64,000 bases of DNA from JAIBJN01 sp963811635 (GTDB lineage Bacteria > Actinomycetota > Thermoleophilia > Gaiellales > Gaiellaceae): positions 44,822 through 108,821 of the forward strand of contig CAWESB010000019.1 in the NCBI GenBank assembly GCA_963811635.1. Direction: 5' to 3'. Of this stretch, positions 34,247 to 41,086 are shown piece by piece. Made by a program: the position numbers and the translations under genes. Under the pieces are notes generated by a model. The model worked only from the letters and a program-made list of their open reading frames with translations, was not told the DNA's origin and ran no database searches. Positions within the stretch are counted from its first letter, which is position 1. Each line of letters begins with the position of its first letter.

Positions 34247-35027
34247 ATGAGGGCGAGGGCGCGACCCTCGAAGACGCCGCACCTCGGCGTGGCGCTCGCG
34301 ATTGCCCTCGTCTGCTTGGCATGGGTGGGTGTTGCGCATGCCCAGGTGGGTGCCGAGCCGGTGAGCGAGGCTCCCGCGGAGCCCGTGACCGCGGACCCGC
34401 CCGCAGCGGTGACCGACCCCGTGAGCGAGCCCCCCGCGGCGCCCGCCGAACCGCCCGCAGACGTGACCGACCCCGTGAGCGAGCCCCGTGAGCGAGCCCC
34501 CCGCGGCGCCCGCGGAACCGCCCGCAGACGTGACCGACCCCGTGAGCGAGCCCCCCGTGAGCGAGCCCCCCGCGGCGCCCGCGGAACCGCCGGCAGAGGT
34601 GACGGACCCCGTGAGCGAGCCCCCGGCGGCGCCCGCGGCGTCGGGACGTGGCGACTCGATCGTCGTGATCAACTCCACTTCGACCACACCGGGCATCGAT
34701 GCAGCTTTCTCCGTCCCCTCGTCGGACTCATCTGCGGGAGCCGTGCTAGGCGGCGAGCCGTCAGCCCCCCGCTCGGATTCCGGCCGGGGCAAGCGTGCCT
34801 CGCCTTCGGTTCTCGATCCGCAGCGGCTTCCGACTGCGCCTCAAGCGCCAGCGCCTGCGAGCGCGGGGGCCTCAGGCGGTTCCGGCGGCGGTTTCTCGGG
34901 TGGTCTCTTCGCCGCCCTTGTCGGGTGTCTCATTCTGGCAGCCCCTGGGTTGGGACGGGTTCTGAGCCTGTCCCTTACTCCGGTGCGGGCACCCACGCTC
35001 GTCGGCGGCCTCGAACGGCCTGATTAG
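34247..35027 (+). CDS. repetitive Pro/Ala/Glu-rich exported protein, frame broken at a C-tract
   Basis: From ATG 34247 a signal peptide (LGVALAIALVCLAWVGVAHA) is followed by 18-residue repeats of the type VTDPVSEPPAAPAEPPAD. At 34484-34487 the run is CCCC where the equivalent junction one repeat later has CCCCCC. This shifts the frame by two bases. Downstream frame 34488-35027 continues the same repeats, then a Ser/Gly-rich linker and a hydrophobic helix near the end (GGLFAALVGCLILAAPGLG). Read through, the product is about 260 residues, exported and membrane-anchored at its C-terminus. Function unknown. The break may be real (slippage in a repeat) or a sequencing error. Confidence 0.65.
34409..34641 (+). 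repeat. tandem 54-bp coding repeats with C-runs
   Basis: About four units beginning GTGACCGACCCCGTGAGCGA, each encoding VTDPVSEPPAAPAEPPAD-like blocks, with 4-6 nt C-runs at the SEPP junctions. Two units carry an extra PVSEP insertion. The C-runs are natural slippage points. Confidence 0.75.
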
Positions 35028-35047
35028 CGCTTCCCCGGGCGACTTGA

Positions 35048-35081
35048 GGCGCGGCGGGCCCTTGCGTCCCGCGGCGCTTTT
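35048..35081 (+). terminator. Rho-independent terminator after the repetitive exported protein
   Basis: An 11-bp stem with one mismatch (GGCGCGGCGGG against CCCGCGGCGCT) and a 9-nt loop is followed by TTTT. It lies between the stop at 35027 and the regulator start at 35112. Confidence 0.65.
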
Positions 35082-35111
35082 CCGAGATGCCAATCAAGGA
35101 GGAATGCGCTG

Positions 35112-35864
35112 ATGTCCAGCAATCGGAGTCAACAAAGCAGTGGAGCGGGGCCCAAGAATGGGTCGGCGGGCCTCGCCACTAGGCGCACGGAAAATCCCAC
35201 GAAAGCGCCTCGCACCCGACCGCTGACGACGGTCGTGCTCGATCGGGACCCAGCCTGGTCGCAAGCGGTCGAGCAGGTTCTCGAGCGGCTCCACATCAAC
35301 GTCGTTGGCAAGGCGAGCTCACCGGAGCGTGCGCTCGCGCTCATCGCCGAGCGCGAACCCGATCTGCTGATCGCGGAAATCGAGACAGGTGATTCCGAGA
35401 TCGACGGAATCGCCTGTCTGCGCCAAGCGAGAGCATGTCTTCCCGGGCTCAAGACGATCGTGTTCTCCAGCTCTGACGATCGAGAACAGATCCTGGCCAC
35501 CTTCTCTGCGGGCGCCCTGGCGTACGTCCACAAGAAGACGCACCCCGACGACCTCGCCATGGCGATTCGGCAGCTCTTCGAGCACTCCATCCACCTCGCC
35601 GGAGACCTGATCACCAACCCACAGAGACAGACGCCGCTCTCCCCTCGCCAGACCGAGATCCTCCAACTCGTCGCTGAAGGACTGTCAACCGCCGAGATGG
35701 CGAGGAAGCTGTGGGTAACCGAACAGACCGTCAAGTTCCACCTTGGAAACATCTACCGTAAGCTCGGGGTGTCGAACCGGACCGCGGCAGCCCGCTGGGC
35801 CTACGAGCAAGGCCTGCTCGCGGAGGAAAGCATGACCAACTCTAAAGCTGAAGCTTTAGGGTGA
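35112..35864 (+). CDS. LuxR/NarL-type response regulator with Glu at the phospho-acceptor site
   Basis: A 250-residue protein with an N-terminal Ser/Lys-rich extension of about 38 residues, a receiver-like domain (about 39-155) and a LuxR helix-turn-helix (LSPRQTEILQLVAEGLSTAE, then TVKFHLGNIYRKLGVSNRTA). The position normally holding the phosphorylated Asp is Glu89 (PDLLIAEIETG). The acidic pair (LDRDP), the Ser/Thr region (IVFSSSDD) and the Lys (VHKKTHPDD) are kept. Glu can mimic phospho-Asp, so it may be constitutively active (inference). ATG 35112 has AAGGAGG 9 nt upstream. No kinase gene is adjacent. Confidence 0.86.
   Translation: MSSNRSQQSSGAGPKNGSAGLATRRTENPTKAPRTRPLTTVVLDRDPAWSQAVEQVLERLHINVVGKASSPERALALIAEREPDLLIAEIETGDSEIDGIACLRQARACLPGLKTIVFSSSDDREQILATFSAGALAYVHKKTHPDDLAMAIRQLFEHSIHLAGDLITNPQRQTPLSPRQTEILQLVAEGLSTAEMARKLWVTEQTVKFHLGNIYRKLGVSNRTAAARWAYEQGLLAEESMTNSKAEALG
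35842..35859 (+). terminator. small perfect hairpin at the end of the LuxR-type gene
   Basis: CTAAAGC and GCTTTAG pair around TGAA within the last codons and just before the TGA. It is AT-rich and unlike the surroundings; no T-run follows. It may be a weak terminator or chance. Confidence 0.3.
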
Positions 35865-36126
35865 GGCTCGATCGAGAGAACGAAAACAAACCGCCCGCTC
35901 TCCCTACGGCGAGCTACGGCGGTCGGGCCGAACGCCAACACCAGGGCATAGCCCGACGATCGTCGCCAGCAACGGCCTCCTGGCCCTTTCCGACGAAAAG
36001 GCTGCGACCTTCAGAGCCATGCCCCTGATCGGGAAGGCTCCTTGCAAAGGACGGCGACTGTGAAAATCCGCCGGCTGCGGCGGCGGGTGCAAACCGCCGA
36101 CCGGATCCTTTGAGGCGACACCGACT
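35865..36126. other. intergenic stretch with hairpins, no gene seen
   Basis: 262 nt between the LuxR-type gene and the small HTH gene. Short GC-rich hairpins occur (for example CCGCC/GGCGG at 36068-36083). A 62-codon minus-strand frame exists but has no ribosome-binding site and looks random. It does not match a riboswitch core I know. Confidence 0.4.
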
Positions 36127-36366
36127 CTAGTCGGTTACGTCCCCGACGCCTGCGGCCCGCTCGTGACGGGCACGGGCGAGCACCTCGTCCACGCGCTGGC
36201 GCGAGACTCCGAGCGTGCGGGCAAGCTCGGTCTTGCTGGCGCCTGCTTCGTGCGCGTCAAGCAGGGCGCTGCGGAAGTTGCGCCGGTCCCGGTCGAGGCG
36301 CTGAAGCGTGTCGAGTGCCTTCTTGTAGGCGCGTAGTACCGCCTTGACTTCGGTGTCGTGTGCCAT
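36127..36366 (-). CDS. small helix-turn-helix protein
   Basis: A 79-residue protein from ATG 36366 (two upstream in-frame ATGs at 36378 and 36375 are alternatives). The N-terminal half is a charged helix (EVKAVLRAYKKALDTLQRLD). The C-terminal half contains AGASKTELARTLGVSRQRVD, a classic helix-turn-helix. The size fits a minimal repressor of a mobile or accessory module. The divergent region upstream carries two inverted repeats overlapping the -35 of a plus-strand promoter, so it probably controls itself and the neighbouring small ORFs. Confidence 0.75.
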   Translation of the reverse strand: MAHDTEVKAVLRAYKKALDTLQRLDRDRRNFRSALLDAHEAGASKTELARTLGVSRQRVDEVLARARHERAAGVGDVTD

Positions 36367-36381
36367 GCCCCGCATCATAGC

Positions 36382-36420
36382 GCAAGCGCAACCTTCGCTT
36401 GCTATGCAAGTGCTACTTGC
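36382..36420. promoter_or_regulatory. tandem inverted-repeat operators
   Basis: GCAAGCG at 36382-36388 pairs with CGCTTGC at 36396-36402 across 7 nt. GCAAG at 36406-36410 pairs with CTTGC at 36416-36420 across 5 nt. All four half-sites share GCAAG/CTTGC. The second operator overlaps the plus-strand -35, and the first lies 16 nt from the HTH gene's start. Confidence 0.65.
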
Positions 36421-36445
36421 GGTTGCCTTCGAAAGTAGCTATCCT
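36417..36445 (+). promoter_or_regulatory. promoter of the small-ORF module
   Basis: TTGCGG at 36417-36422 and TATCCT at 36440-36445 with a 17-bp spacer. It would start transcription near 36452, just before the structured leader. The -35 lies inside the second inverted repeat, which suggests repression by the HTH protein. Confidence 0.5.
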
Positions 36446-36451
36446 TGCGTC

Positions 36452-36650
36452 GCCGGTGTAAACCGCGACCGGCCAGAGACACACTGACGGGACGCGCCCC
36501 GTCGCCCTTGCGACGGAGGACCGACCGCCAGGTGGAGGACCTACTGCCGGGAGCCCTGGTTCGTCACCGGTGCGCCCGGCCTCGCACTCGCCTAGGGAAG
36601 ACCGGGCGTAGCGGCGGATGGGCACCGCTTCAGGAGGAGAGGAAAAGCAG
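36452..36650 (+). ncRNA. candidate structured leader RNA of the small-ORF module
   Basis: About 200 nt without a convincing gene. GACGGG/CCCGTC (36486-36503) and CCGTCGC/GCGACGG (36499-36516) share bases and so are mutually exclusive hairpins. GCCGG/CCGGC pairs at 36452-36473 and CGCCCGG/CCGGGCG pairs at 36573-36608. The leader ends in AGGAGGAGAGG before the first tiny ORF. The arrangement resembles an attenuator or riboregulator, but it matches no family I know. Confidence 0.4.
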
Positions 36651-36689
36651 GTGAAACTCGTAGTGAAGATCAAGGCAGCGGTCTGGTGA
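36651..36689 (+). CDS. 12-codon ORF, possible leader peptide
   Basis: GTG 36651 to TGA 36689 encodes VKLVVKIKAAVW. GAGAGG lies 8 nt and AGGAGG 13 nt upstream. An in-frame ATG at 36618 would give 23 residues but lies upstream of this ribosome-binding sequence. Its TGA overlaps the GTG of the next ORF (GTGA). It is basic and hydrophobic and ends in Trp. It is either a leader peptide or a small membrane-active peptide. Confidence 0.45.
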   Translation: MKLVVKIKAAVW

Positions 36690-36853
36690 CGCTCTGGGCG
36701 CTCATTGGATTGTCCTGGGCCGTTCTGTTCCTCGTATTTCTCGTCTTCGCTCTGTCGGCCTGCCGTGTAGCGAGTGAGGAAGACAGAGAAATAGACAGAT
36801 TGATGGAAAGATCGAGAGAAGCCGAGGCGATTCCCGACCTATCGCGGCCATGA
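36686..36853 (+). CDS. small single-pass membrane protein, 55 residues
   Basis: GTG 36686 begins VTLWALIGLSWAVLFLVFLV and FALSACRV, a membrane helix. A charged helix follows (EEDREIDRLMERSREAEAIP). Codon use is unlike the window: AGA appears five times and ATA once in the second half, although AGA is rare in this GC-rich sequence. That suggests acquired DNA. It overlaps both neighbours by 4 nt (GTGA before, ATGA after), so all three ORFs should be translationally coupled. Confidence 0.6.
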   Translation: MTLWALIGLSWAVLFLVFLVFALSACRVASEEDREIDRLMERSREAEAIPDLSRP

Positions 36854-37053
36854 CGGACTCGCGCTGGCTGATTAAGACCAAGATGACGCCACGCAAGGCG
36901 GTCCAGTTCGCGGCCGACGTTGGCGGCGAGGCGACCGCAGTCGTCGTCGTCACCCTGACGGCCGCGACGCACAACGACGTGCGCAAGCTCGAGCAAGTGG
37001 CCGGAGCTCACGGTGTCGAGTTGCACCGGCTGCCCGACATGGTCGGGCACTAG
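36850..37053 (+). CDS. hypothetical 67-residue protein of the small-ORF module
   Basis: ATG 36850 to TAG 37053. The sequence WLIKTKMTPRKAVQFAADVG, then EATAVVVVTLTAATHNDVRK, suggests a small alpha/beta fold; there is no signal or membrane segment. It is coupled to the membrane-protein ORF by ATGA. No family recognised. It ends 27 nt before the stop of the convergent regulator gene. Confidence 0.65.
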   Translation: MTDSRWLIKTKMTPRKAVQFAADVGGEATAVVVVTLTAATHNDVRKLEQVAGAHGVELHRLPDMVGH

Positions 37054-37080
37054 TTGGCGGCGGCCGCCCCTTCTGCCTTC

Positions 37081-37779
37081 CTAGGCAGCCGCGACCAGGC
37101 GGTACCCGACGCCCCACACGTTGACGACGTAGGCCGCTTCGCCGTTCAGGTTGAGCTTGCGCCGTAGGCGGCTCGCGTGGGAATCCAACGTCCGAGTTCG
37201 CCCCAGGGAGCGGAATCCCCAGACGTCGCGGAGGAGCTCCTCCTTACGAAAGACGCGCTCCGGATCCTCGGCGAGCGCGACGAGGAGATCGAATTCCTTC
37301 GCCGACAGCTGCACCGTGACGCCACCCACGCGGACGACGCGGGACAAGAGGTCGACGGAGAGGTCCCGGACTGCCAGACGCGGGTGCTGCGGCCGCGTGG
37401 CGCGGCGCAGGACGGCGCGCATGCGGGCGACGAGCTCCTCGTACACGAACGGCTTGATCACGTAGTCGTCCGCCCCGCGGGCAAAGCCGCGGACGCGGTC
37501 GGACGGGTCGCCGCGGGCGCTGACCATGATCACCGGGAGGTCGCGGTCCCAAGCTCGGCCGGGCTCGCCGGAGCGGAGCCGGCCGCACAGCTCGAAGCCC
37601 GACGCATCGGGCAGGACGGCGTCGAGGAGGACGAGGTCGAGGCGCCGCGACTCGACGAGCTCGAGGGCCGCGACGGCCCGGTCGGCTGCGAAGACCTCGA
37701 AGCCGTCGTCGGCCAGCTGGCGCGAGAGGAAGTCCCTCGCCGGCCCCTCGTTCTCGACCACCAAGACCGTCTCCACCAT
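37081..37779 (-). CDS. OmpR/PhoB-type response regulator
   Basis: A 232-residue protein with a receiver (phospho-acceptor Asp53 in LVLLDAVLPDASG, Lys in YVIKPF) and a C-terminal winged helix (VQLSAKEFDLLVALAEDPER and LDSHASRLRRKLNLNGEAAY). The acidic pocket near the N-terminus reads VENEG, so one of the usual Asp/Glu pair is Asn10; phosphorylation may be weaker. ATG 37779 is the start. No histidine kinase is adjacent. A truncated copy of its 3' end lies at 33871-33985. Confidence 0.9.
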   Translation of the reverse strand: MVETVLVVENEGPARDFLSRQLADDGFEVFAADRAVAALELVESRRLDLVLLDAVLPDASGFELCGRLRSGEPGRAWDRDLPVIMVSARGDPSDRVRGFARGADDYVIKPFVYEELVARMRAVLRRATRPQHPRLAVRDLSVDLLSRVVRVGGVTVQLSAKEFDLLVALAEDPERVFRKEELLRDVWGFRSLGRTRTLDSHASRLRRKLNLNGEAAYVVNVWGVGYRLVAAA

Positions 37780-37982
37780 GCGCCCGACGCTAGCAACGGC
37801 TTCCGGGCCCGACCAGATGTCCTTTCCGACGAAAGCGTGACGACGTGAACCAAGCTCCAGTCGAAGCGCCCTCCGCCTCGTCGCTCCTTTCCAGGAACGC
37901 GACAACGCGGTGGTTTGGAGTCGTGCCGGAGCGCAGCCTGCAAAAGTCTTCCAGATCACCGAGCCCGCGTAGGAGCCGCAGT

Positions 37983-38011
37983 TTGACTCCCACGGGTCGC
38001 GCCCGTAGGCT
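37983..38011 (+). promoter_or_regulatory. promoter of the exported protein gene at 38036
   Basis: TTGACT at 37983-37988 and TAGGCT at 38006-38011 with a 17-bp spacer, 24 nt before the ATG. GGGAGG lies between. The rest of the 256-nt gap from 37780 shows no gene. Confidence 0.65.
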
Positions 38012-38035
38012 CGCCCCTCGGAAGGGAGGACGCAA

Positions 38036-38623
38036 ATGAAGCACTACCGTCTCGGCCTCCTCGCACTGTTCCTCGTCGTTTCCTCGGCCCTCGCCGTACC
38101 GGCGCTGGGCAACGGCGGAGGCGGCGCGAGGACCCTGACGCTCGTCACCGGGAATGCGGCAGCCCCCGGCCGTGACCCGTTCAACAAGTTCTCGCTCGAC
38201 GGGGGCGCAACCTGGAAGGAGGCGTTCGTCGTACCGAAATGCGGGAGCCCCGGCCCGTGGGACGCCTCGGCGTGTCTGGCCTGGGCGGACCCGATCCCCG
38301 GCACGGAATGGATCGCCGTCAACGTCGACAAGTCGGGCCCGGCAAGTTCGATGTATCGCAGGAAGTTCAGGCTCCCGCAGAGATGCCGGTCGGCCATGCT
38401 CGTGATCGACGTCCACGCCGACAACGACGCCACCATCTCGCTCAACGGCGTCGTCTTCGGGCAGCAGCCTGCCGGCGCGCTGCTCCCGAACTTTCAGGGT
38501 CCGCCGGAGCGGTTCACCACCGTCGGTCCGTTCCACAGGAGGTGGAACGCCCTCGGCTTCACTGTCCGGGACTACGGCAACCCGACTGCTCTGGACTACA
38601 AGGCGACCGTGACCTGCACGTAG
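38036..38623 (+). CDS. exported protein, possibly beta-sandwich/galactose-binding-like
   Basis: A 195-residue protein with a clear signal peptide (LGLLALFLVVSSALAVPALG). The mature part has SSMYRRKFRLPQRCRSAMLV and VHADNDATISLNGVVFGQQP. That pattern resembles galactose-binding-like carbohydrate-binding folds: a framework strand followed by an N-D-x-x-x-V-x-L-N-G turn. Four Cys could form two disulfides. ATG 38036 has a good ribosome-binding site and promoter. The role is unknown; binding of surface glycans is possible. Confidence 0.75.
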   Translation: MKHYRLGLLALFLVVSSALAVPALGNGGGGARTLTLVTGNAAAPGRDPFNKFSLDGGATWKEAFVVPKCGSPGPWDASACLAWADPIPGTEWIAVNVDKSGPASSMYRRKFRLPQRCRSAMLVIDVHADNDATISLNGVVFGQQPAGALLPNFQGPPERFTTVGPFHRRWNALGFTVRDYGNPTALDYKATVTCT

Positions 38624-38921
38624 CGGAGCAGCGACTGACGAACTGGCCGTTAGGCCGGGTGGAACCCGGTCGTTCGAGCCGCGACGAGAGTGTGTTCGTG
38701 CGCTTTGACGTGATTGCGGGCCCTTGCTGCGGTGAGGGCCCGCGCTATCCCGTAAGAAATGACGGCCGGGGCTGGGCGCGCATGCGCTTGCGGCTTACAC
38801 GCGCACCCGACTCGTGGCTGGAGTCTGCCCCGGCCACCTAAAGGGATCGACACTCACGATGCCTCCCTTGAGGGGGTTCACAGGGTGGTCTCGGTGTGGT
38901 CTTGGACGGAGCAGTCGGTGC
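38624..38921. other. intergenic stretch with two hairpins
   Basis: 298 nt. CCGGGT/ACCCGG (38655-38669, 3-nt loop) may end the exported-protein transcript. GCGGGCCC/GGGCCCGC (38716-38743) is a second strong stem. A GTTCGAG string near 38671 resembles a tRNA T-loop, but no tRNA folds around it. No gene seen. Confidence 0.4.
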
Positions 38922-39035
38922 CTAGAGCCCGCGGGCGAGGCGCTCGTAGCGCCAACGGGCCTGGGCGTAGTCGATCGTGCCGCGGCGCCATGCCCGGAGG
39001 ATCCTGCGTTTCCGCCACCAGAGGAAGACGTGCAT
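38922..39035 (-). CDS. 37-residue basic peptide downstream of the UbiB-type kinase
   Basis: ATG 39035 to TAG 38922, with AAGGGGA a few nt upstream. It encodes MHVFLWWRKRRILRAWRRGT, then IDYAQARWRYERLARGL. It is strongly basic with Trp residues. The GTIDYAQARWRYERL end resembles short SHOCT-like helices (inference). It follows the kinase gene by 34 nt on the same strand. Confidence 0.5.
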   Translation of the reverse strand: MHVFLWWRKRRILRAWRRGTIDYAQARWRYERLARGL

Positions 39036-39069
39036 GACTTCCCCTTCGCGGCCCGGCGAGGGCCTCCTC

Positions 39070-40740
39070 CTACAGCCGGCCGGAGCGGAGGACACCCCAG
39101 ACCAGCCAGATGCTGAGAAGCGTCGAGAGGAAGAGCCCGATCGCCGCCACGAGGGGGACTCCCAGGATCTCGAAGCCGCCCTCGATCGACGCGGCGAGGA
39201 TCCCGGAGGTGATCGCGCCGCCGAGGGCGACCACCGCGATCCCGAGCCGGTTGAAGACGACGTCCATCCGCTTGATCAGGTCGTCGAGGCCCTGGTGGCG
39301 GAAGCCGACCTCGATCTGGCCGTCGCGCACCTCCTGGAGGACGTCGTGCACCTGGTACGGCAGCTCCAGCATCATCGAGGCGTAGTTGCGGGCCTCGTTC
39401 TGGACGCGGGCGGCGACGCGCTGGGGCGTGAAGCGCTCGATCATCAGCTCGCGCGCGTACGGCTTCGCCACCTCGAAGACGTTGAAGTCGGGATAGAGCT
39501 CGATCCCGACCGAGCCGAGGGTGGCGATCGCGCGGTCGAGCAGGATGAAGCGGGTCGGCAGCGTCAGCTGCATGCGGTAGATGAGCGCAAAAGCCTCGCG
39601 GATGACCTGGATCGGATCGATCTCGGAGAGGCTCGCGCCGTAGTAGCGGTCGAAGATGGAGCGCAGCTCGGCGACGAACTCCTCCTCACGCTCCTTCGGA
39701 TAGCGCACGCCGAGCGAGGCGAGCCGACGGGGGATCGCCTCGACATTCTGGTTCACCACCTCGATGAAGAGGCCGGTCAGCTTCGAGGAGTCGTCGGGCG
39801 CGAGCTGGCCGGCGGTACCGAAGTCGACGAGGCCGACCTGGTCGCCGTTCCCGAGGACGAGGATGTTGGCCGGGTGCGGGTCGGCATGGAAGAACCCGTG
39901 CCGGAAGATCATCGCCATCCAGGTCTCGGCGATCCGGTACGCCAGCTGCCGGCGCTCGGACATCGAGTAGCGCTCCGTGTCGAGGTCGCGCAGCTGGAAG
40001 CCCTCGAGCAGCTCGAGGGTGAGCACGCGCGAGCGCGAATAGCTCCAGTAGACGCGGGGCACGCGCACGTGCGGGTAGCCCGTGAAGTTCTTGTGAAACT
40101 GCTCGGCGTTCCGCGCCTCGATGCGGTAGTCGAGCTCCTGCCGGATCGAGCGCGCGAACTCGTCGACGACGGCGACCGTGTCGATGAACTCGAGGGCGCG
40201 CACCCGCTCGCGCGCGAAGCGGGCGAGCTGGTACATGAGCTCGAGGTCGGCCTCGATCTGGCGCGGGGCGTTCGGCCGCTGCACCTTCACGACGACGCTG
40301 CGCCCGTTGGGAAGCACGGCGCGGTGCACCTGGCCGATCGACGCGGCCGCGATCGGCACCTCGTCGAACTCGAGGTAGAGCTGCTCGAGCGTCAGCTCGA
40401 GCTCCTCCTCGACCACCGCTCGCGCCTGCTCGAAGGGAAACGGCGTGACCGCGTCCTGCAGCCCCTTCAGCTCGAAGACGATGTCCGGCGGGACGATGTC
40501 CGGGCGGGTCGAGAGCAGCTGGCCGAACTTGACGAACGTCGGCCCGAGCTCGTCCAGCATCTCCCGCAGGCGGACGCCGCGCGGCGAGCCCTCGCCGTCG
40601 ACGTCGACTTCGCGACCGAGCCGGGAGCGCACGACCGAAGGGCCCCGCGTCTCGAAGAGGTAGCCGAAGCCGTGCTTGGCCGCGACCTGCGCGATCTCGG
40701 ACATTCGCCCCAGCTGCCGCACTGCGGGCCGGGAGCTCAC
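39070..40740 (-). CDS. ABC1/UbiB-family atypical protein kinase
   Basis: A 556-residue UbiB-like protein. The KxGQ motif is in GPTFVKFGQLLSTRPDIVP. The Ala-rich loop AAASIGQVHRA, VVVKVQRP (ATP Lys), HADPHPANILVL (catalytic-loop Asp/Asn) and GLVDFGTAG (DFG) are all present. Two membrane helices lie at the C-terminus (VALGGAITSGILAASI and PLVAAIGLFLSTLLSIWLVW). The family acts in isoprenoid-quinone or lipid metabolism at the membrane. The GTG start follows the phasin-like gene by one base. Confidence 0.9.
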   Translation of the reverse strand: MSSRPAVRQLGRMSEIAQVAAKHGFGYLFETRGPSVVRSRLGREVDVDGEGSPRGVRLREMLDELGPTFVKFGQLLSTRPDIVPPDIVFELKGLQDAVTPFPFEQARAVVEEELELTLEQLYLEFDEVPIAAASIGQVHRAVLPNGRSVVVKVQRPNAPRQIEADLELMYQLARFARERVRALEFIDTVAVVDEFARSIRQELDYRIEARNAEQFHKNFTGYPHVRVPRVYWSYSRSRVLTLELLEGFQLRDLDTERYSMSERRQLAYRIAETWMAMIFRHGFFHADPHPANILVLGNGDQVGLVDFGTAGQLAPDDSSKLTGLFIEVVNQNVEAIPRRLASLGVRYPKEREEEFVAELRSIFDRYYGASLSEIDPIQVIREAFALIYRMQLTLPTRFILLDRAIATLGSVGIELYPDFNVFEVAKPYARELMIERFTPQRVAARVQNEARNYASMMLELPYQVHDVLQEVRDGQIEVGFRHQGLDDLIKRMDVVFNRLGIAVVALGGAITSGILAASIEGGFEILGVPLVAAIGLFLSTLLSIWLVWGVLRSGRL

Positions 40741-40741
40741 G

Positions 40742-41086
40742 TCACTCCTTCTCGACCAGCCGCAGGCGGTGCTCGAGCTGGGCGAGCCTGAGCTCGAGCT
40801 CCTCGTACTCGCGCCGCGTCACCAGCCCCATCTCGCGGAAGAGGCCCGCGAACGTGGAGCTCGCGCGCTCGCTGACGCGCGTCGCTTCGCCGCGCCAGCG
40901 CCCCGTGACCTCGTTGACGATTTCCCGCGCATCGTCGCGGCTCACCTTACCGCGCCCGACCAGCTCATCGACGAGCTCCTCGCTTCGCTCCTTCGTCAGC
41001 GCGACGACGCCGACGCCCGCGAGGAAGAGCTCCTCGACCGTCTCGCGGAGCGAGCGGTCGCTGCTGTTGCTACCGGGCTCGGCCAT
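40742..41086 (-). CDS. phasin-like helical protein
   Basis: A 114-residue protein beginning MAEPGSNSSDRSLRETVEEL. The FLAGVGVVALTKERSEELVDELVGRG pattern and the C-terminal coiled coil (REYEELELRLAQLEHRLRLV) match the PhaI/phasin-like family. That family coats polyhydroxyalkanoate granules or acts as a small regulator. It often accompanies UbiB kinases in actinobacteria, from memory. ATG 41086 overlaps the secDF 3' end by 17 nt. Confidence 0.7.
   Translation of the reverse strand: MAEPGSNSSDRSLRETVEELFLAGVGVVALTKERSEELVDELVGRGKVSRDDAREIVNEVTGRWRGEATRVSERASSTFAGLFREMGLVTRREYEELELRLAQLEHRLRLVEKE

Noticed and set aside
35904..36092. 62-codon minus-strand reading frame
   Set aside because: No ribosome-binding site, proline/arginine-rich random composition, no neighbour context.
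35960..36110. Cyclic-di-GMP riboswitch resemblance (GCAAAGG and GC-rich stems)
   Set aside because: The required GEMM core and tetraloop-receptor strings are missing and no matching gene follows.
36445..36654. 69-codon Arg-rich plus-strand frame from TTG 36445
   Set aside because: No ribosome-binding site, starts inside the -10 element, and composition looks like translated structured RNA.
38640..38700. Possible tRNA fragment (GTTCGAG string after a hairpin)
   Set aside because: No acceptor, D or anticodon stems fold around the T-loop-like string, and no 5-bp T-stem forms.
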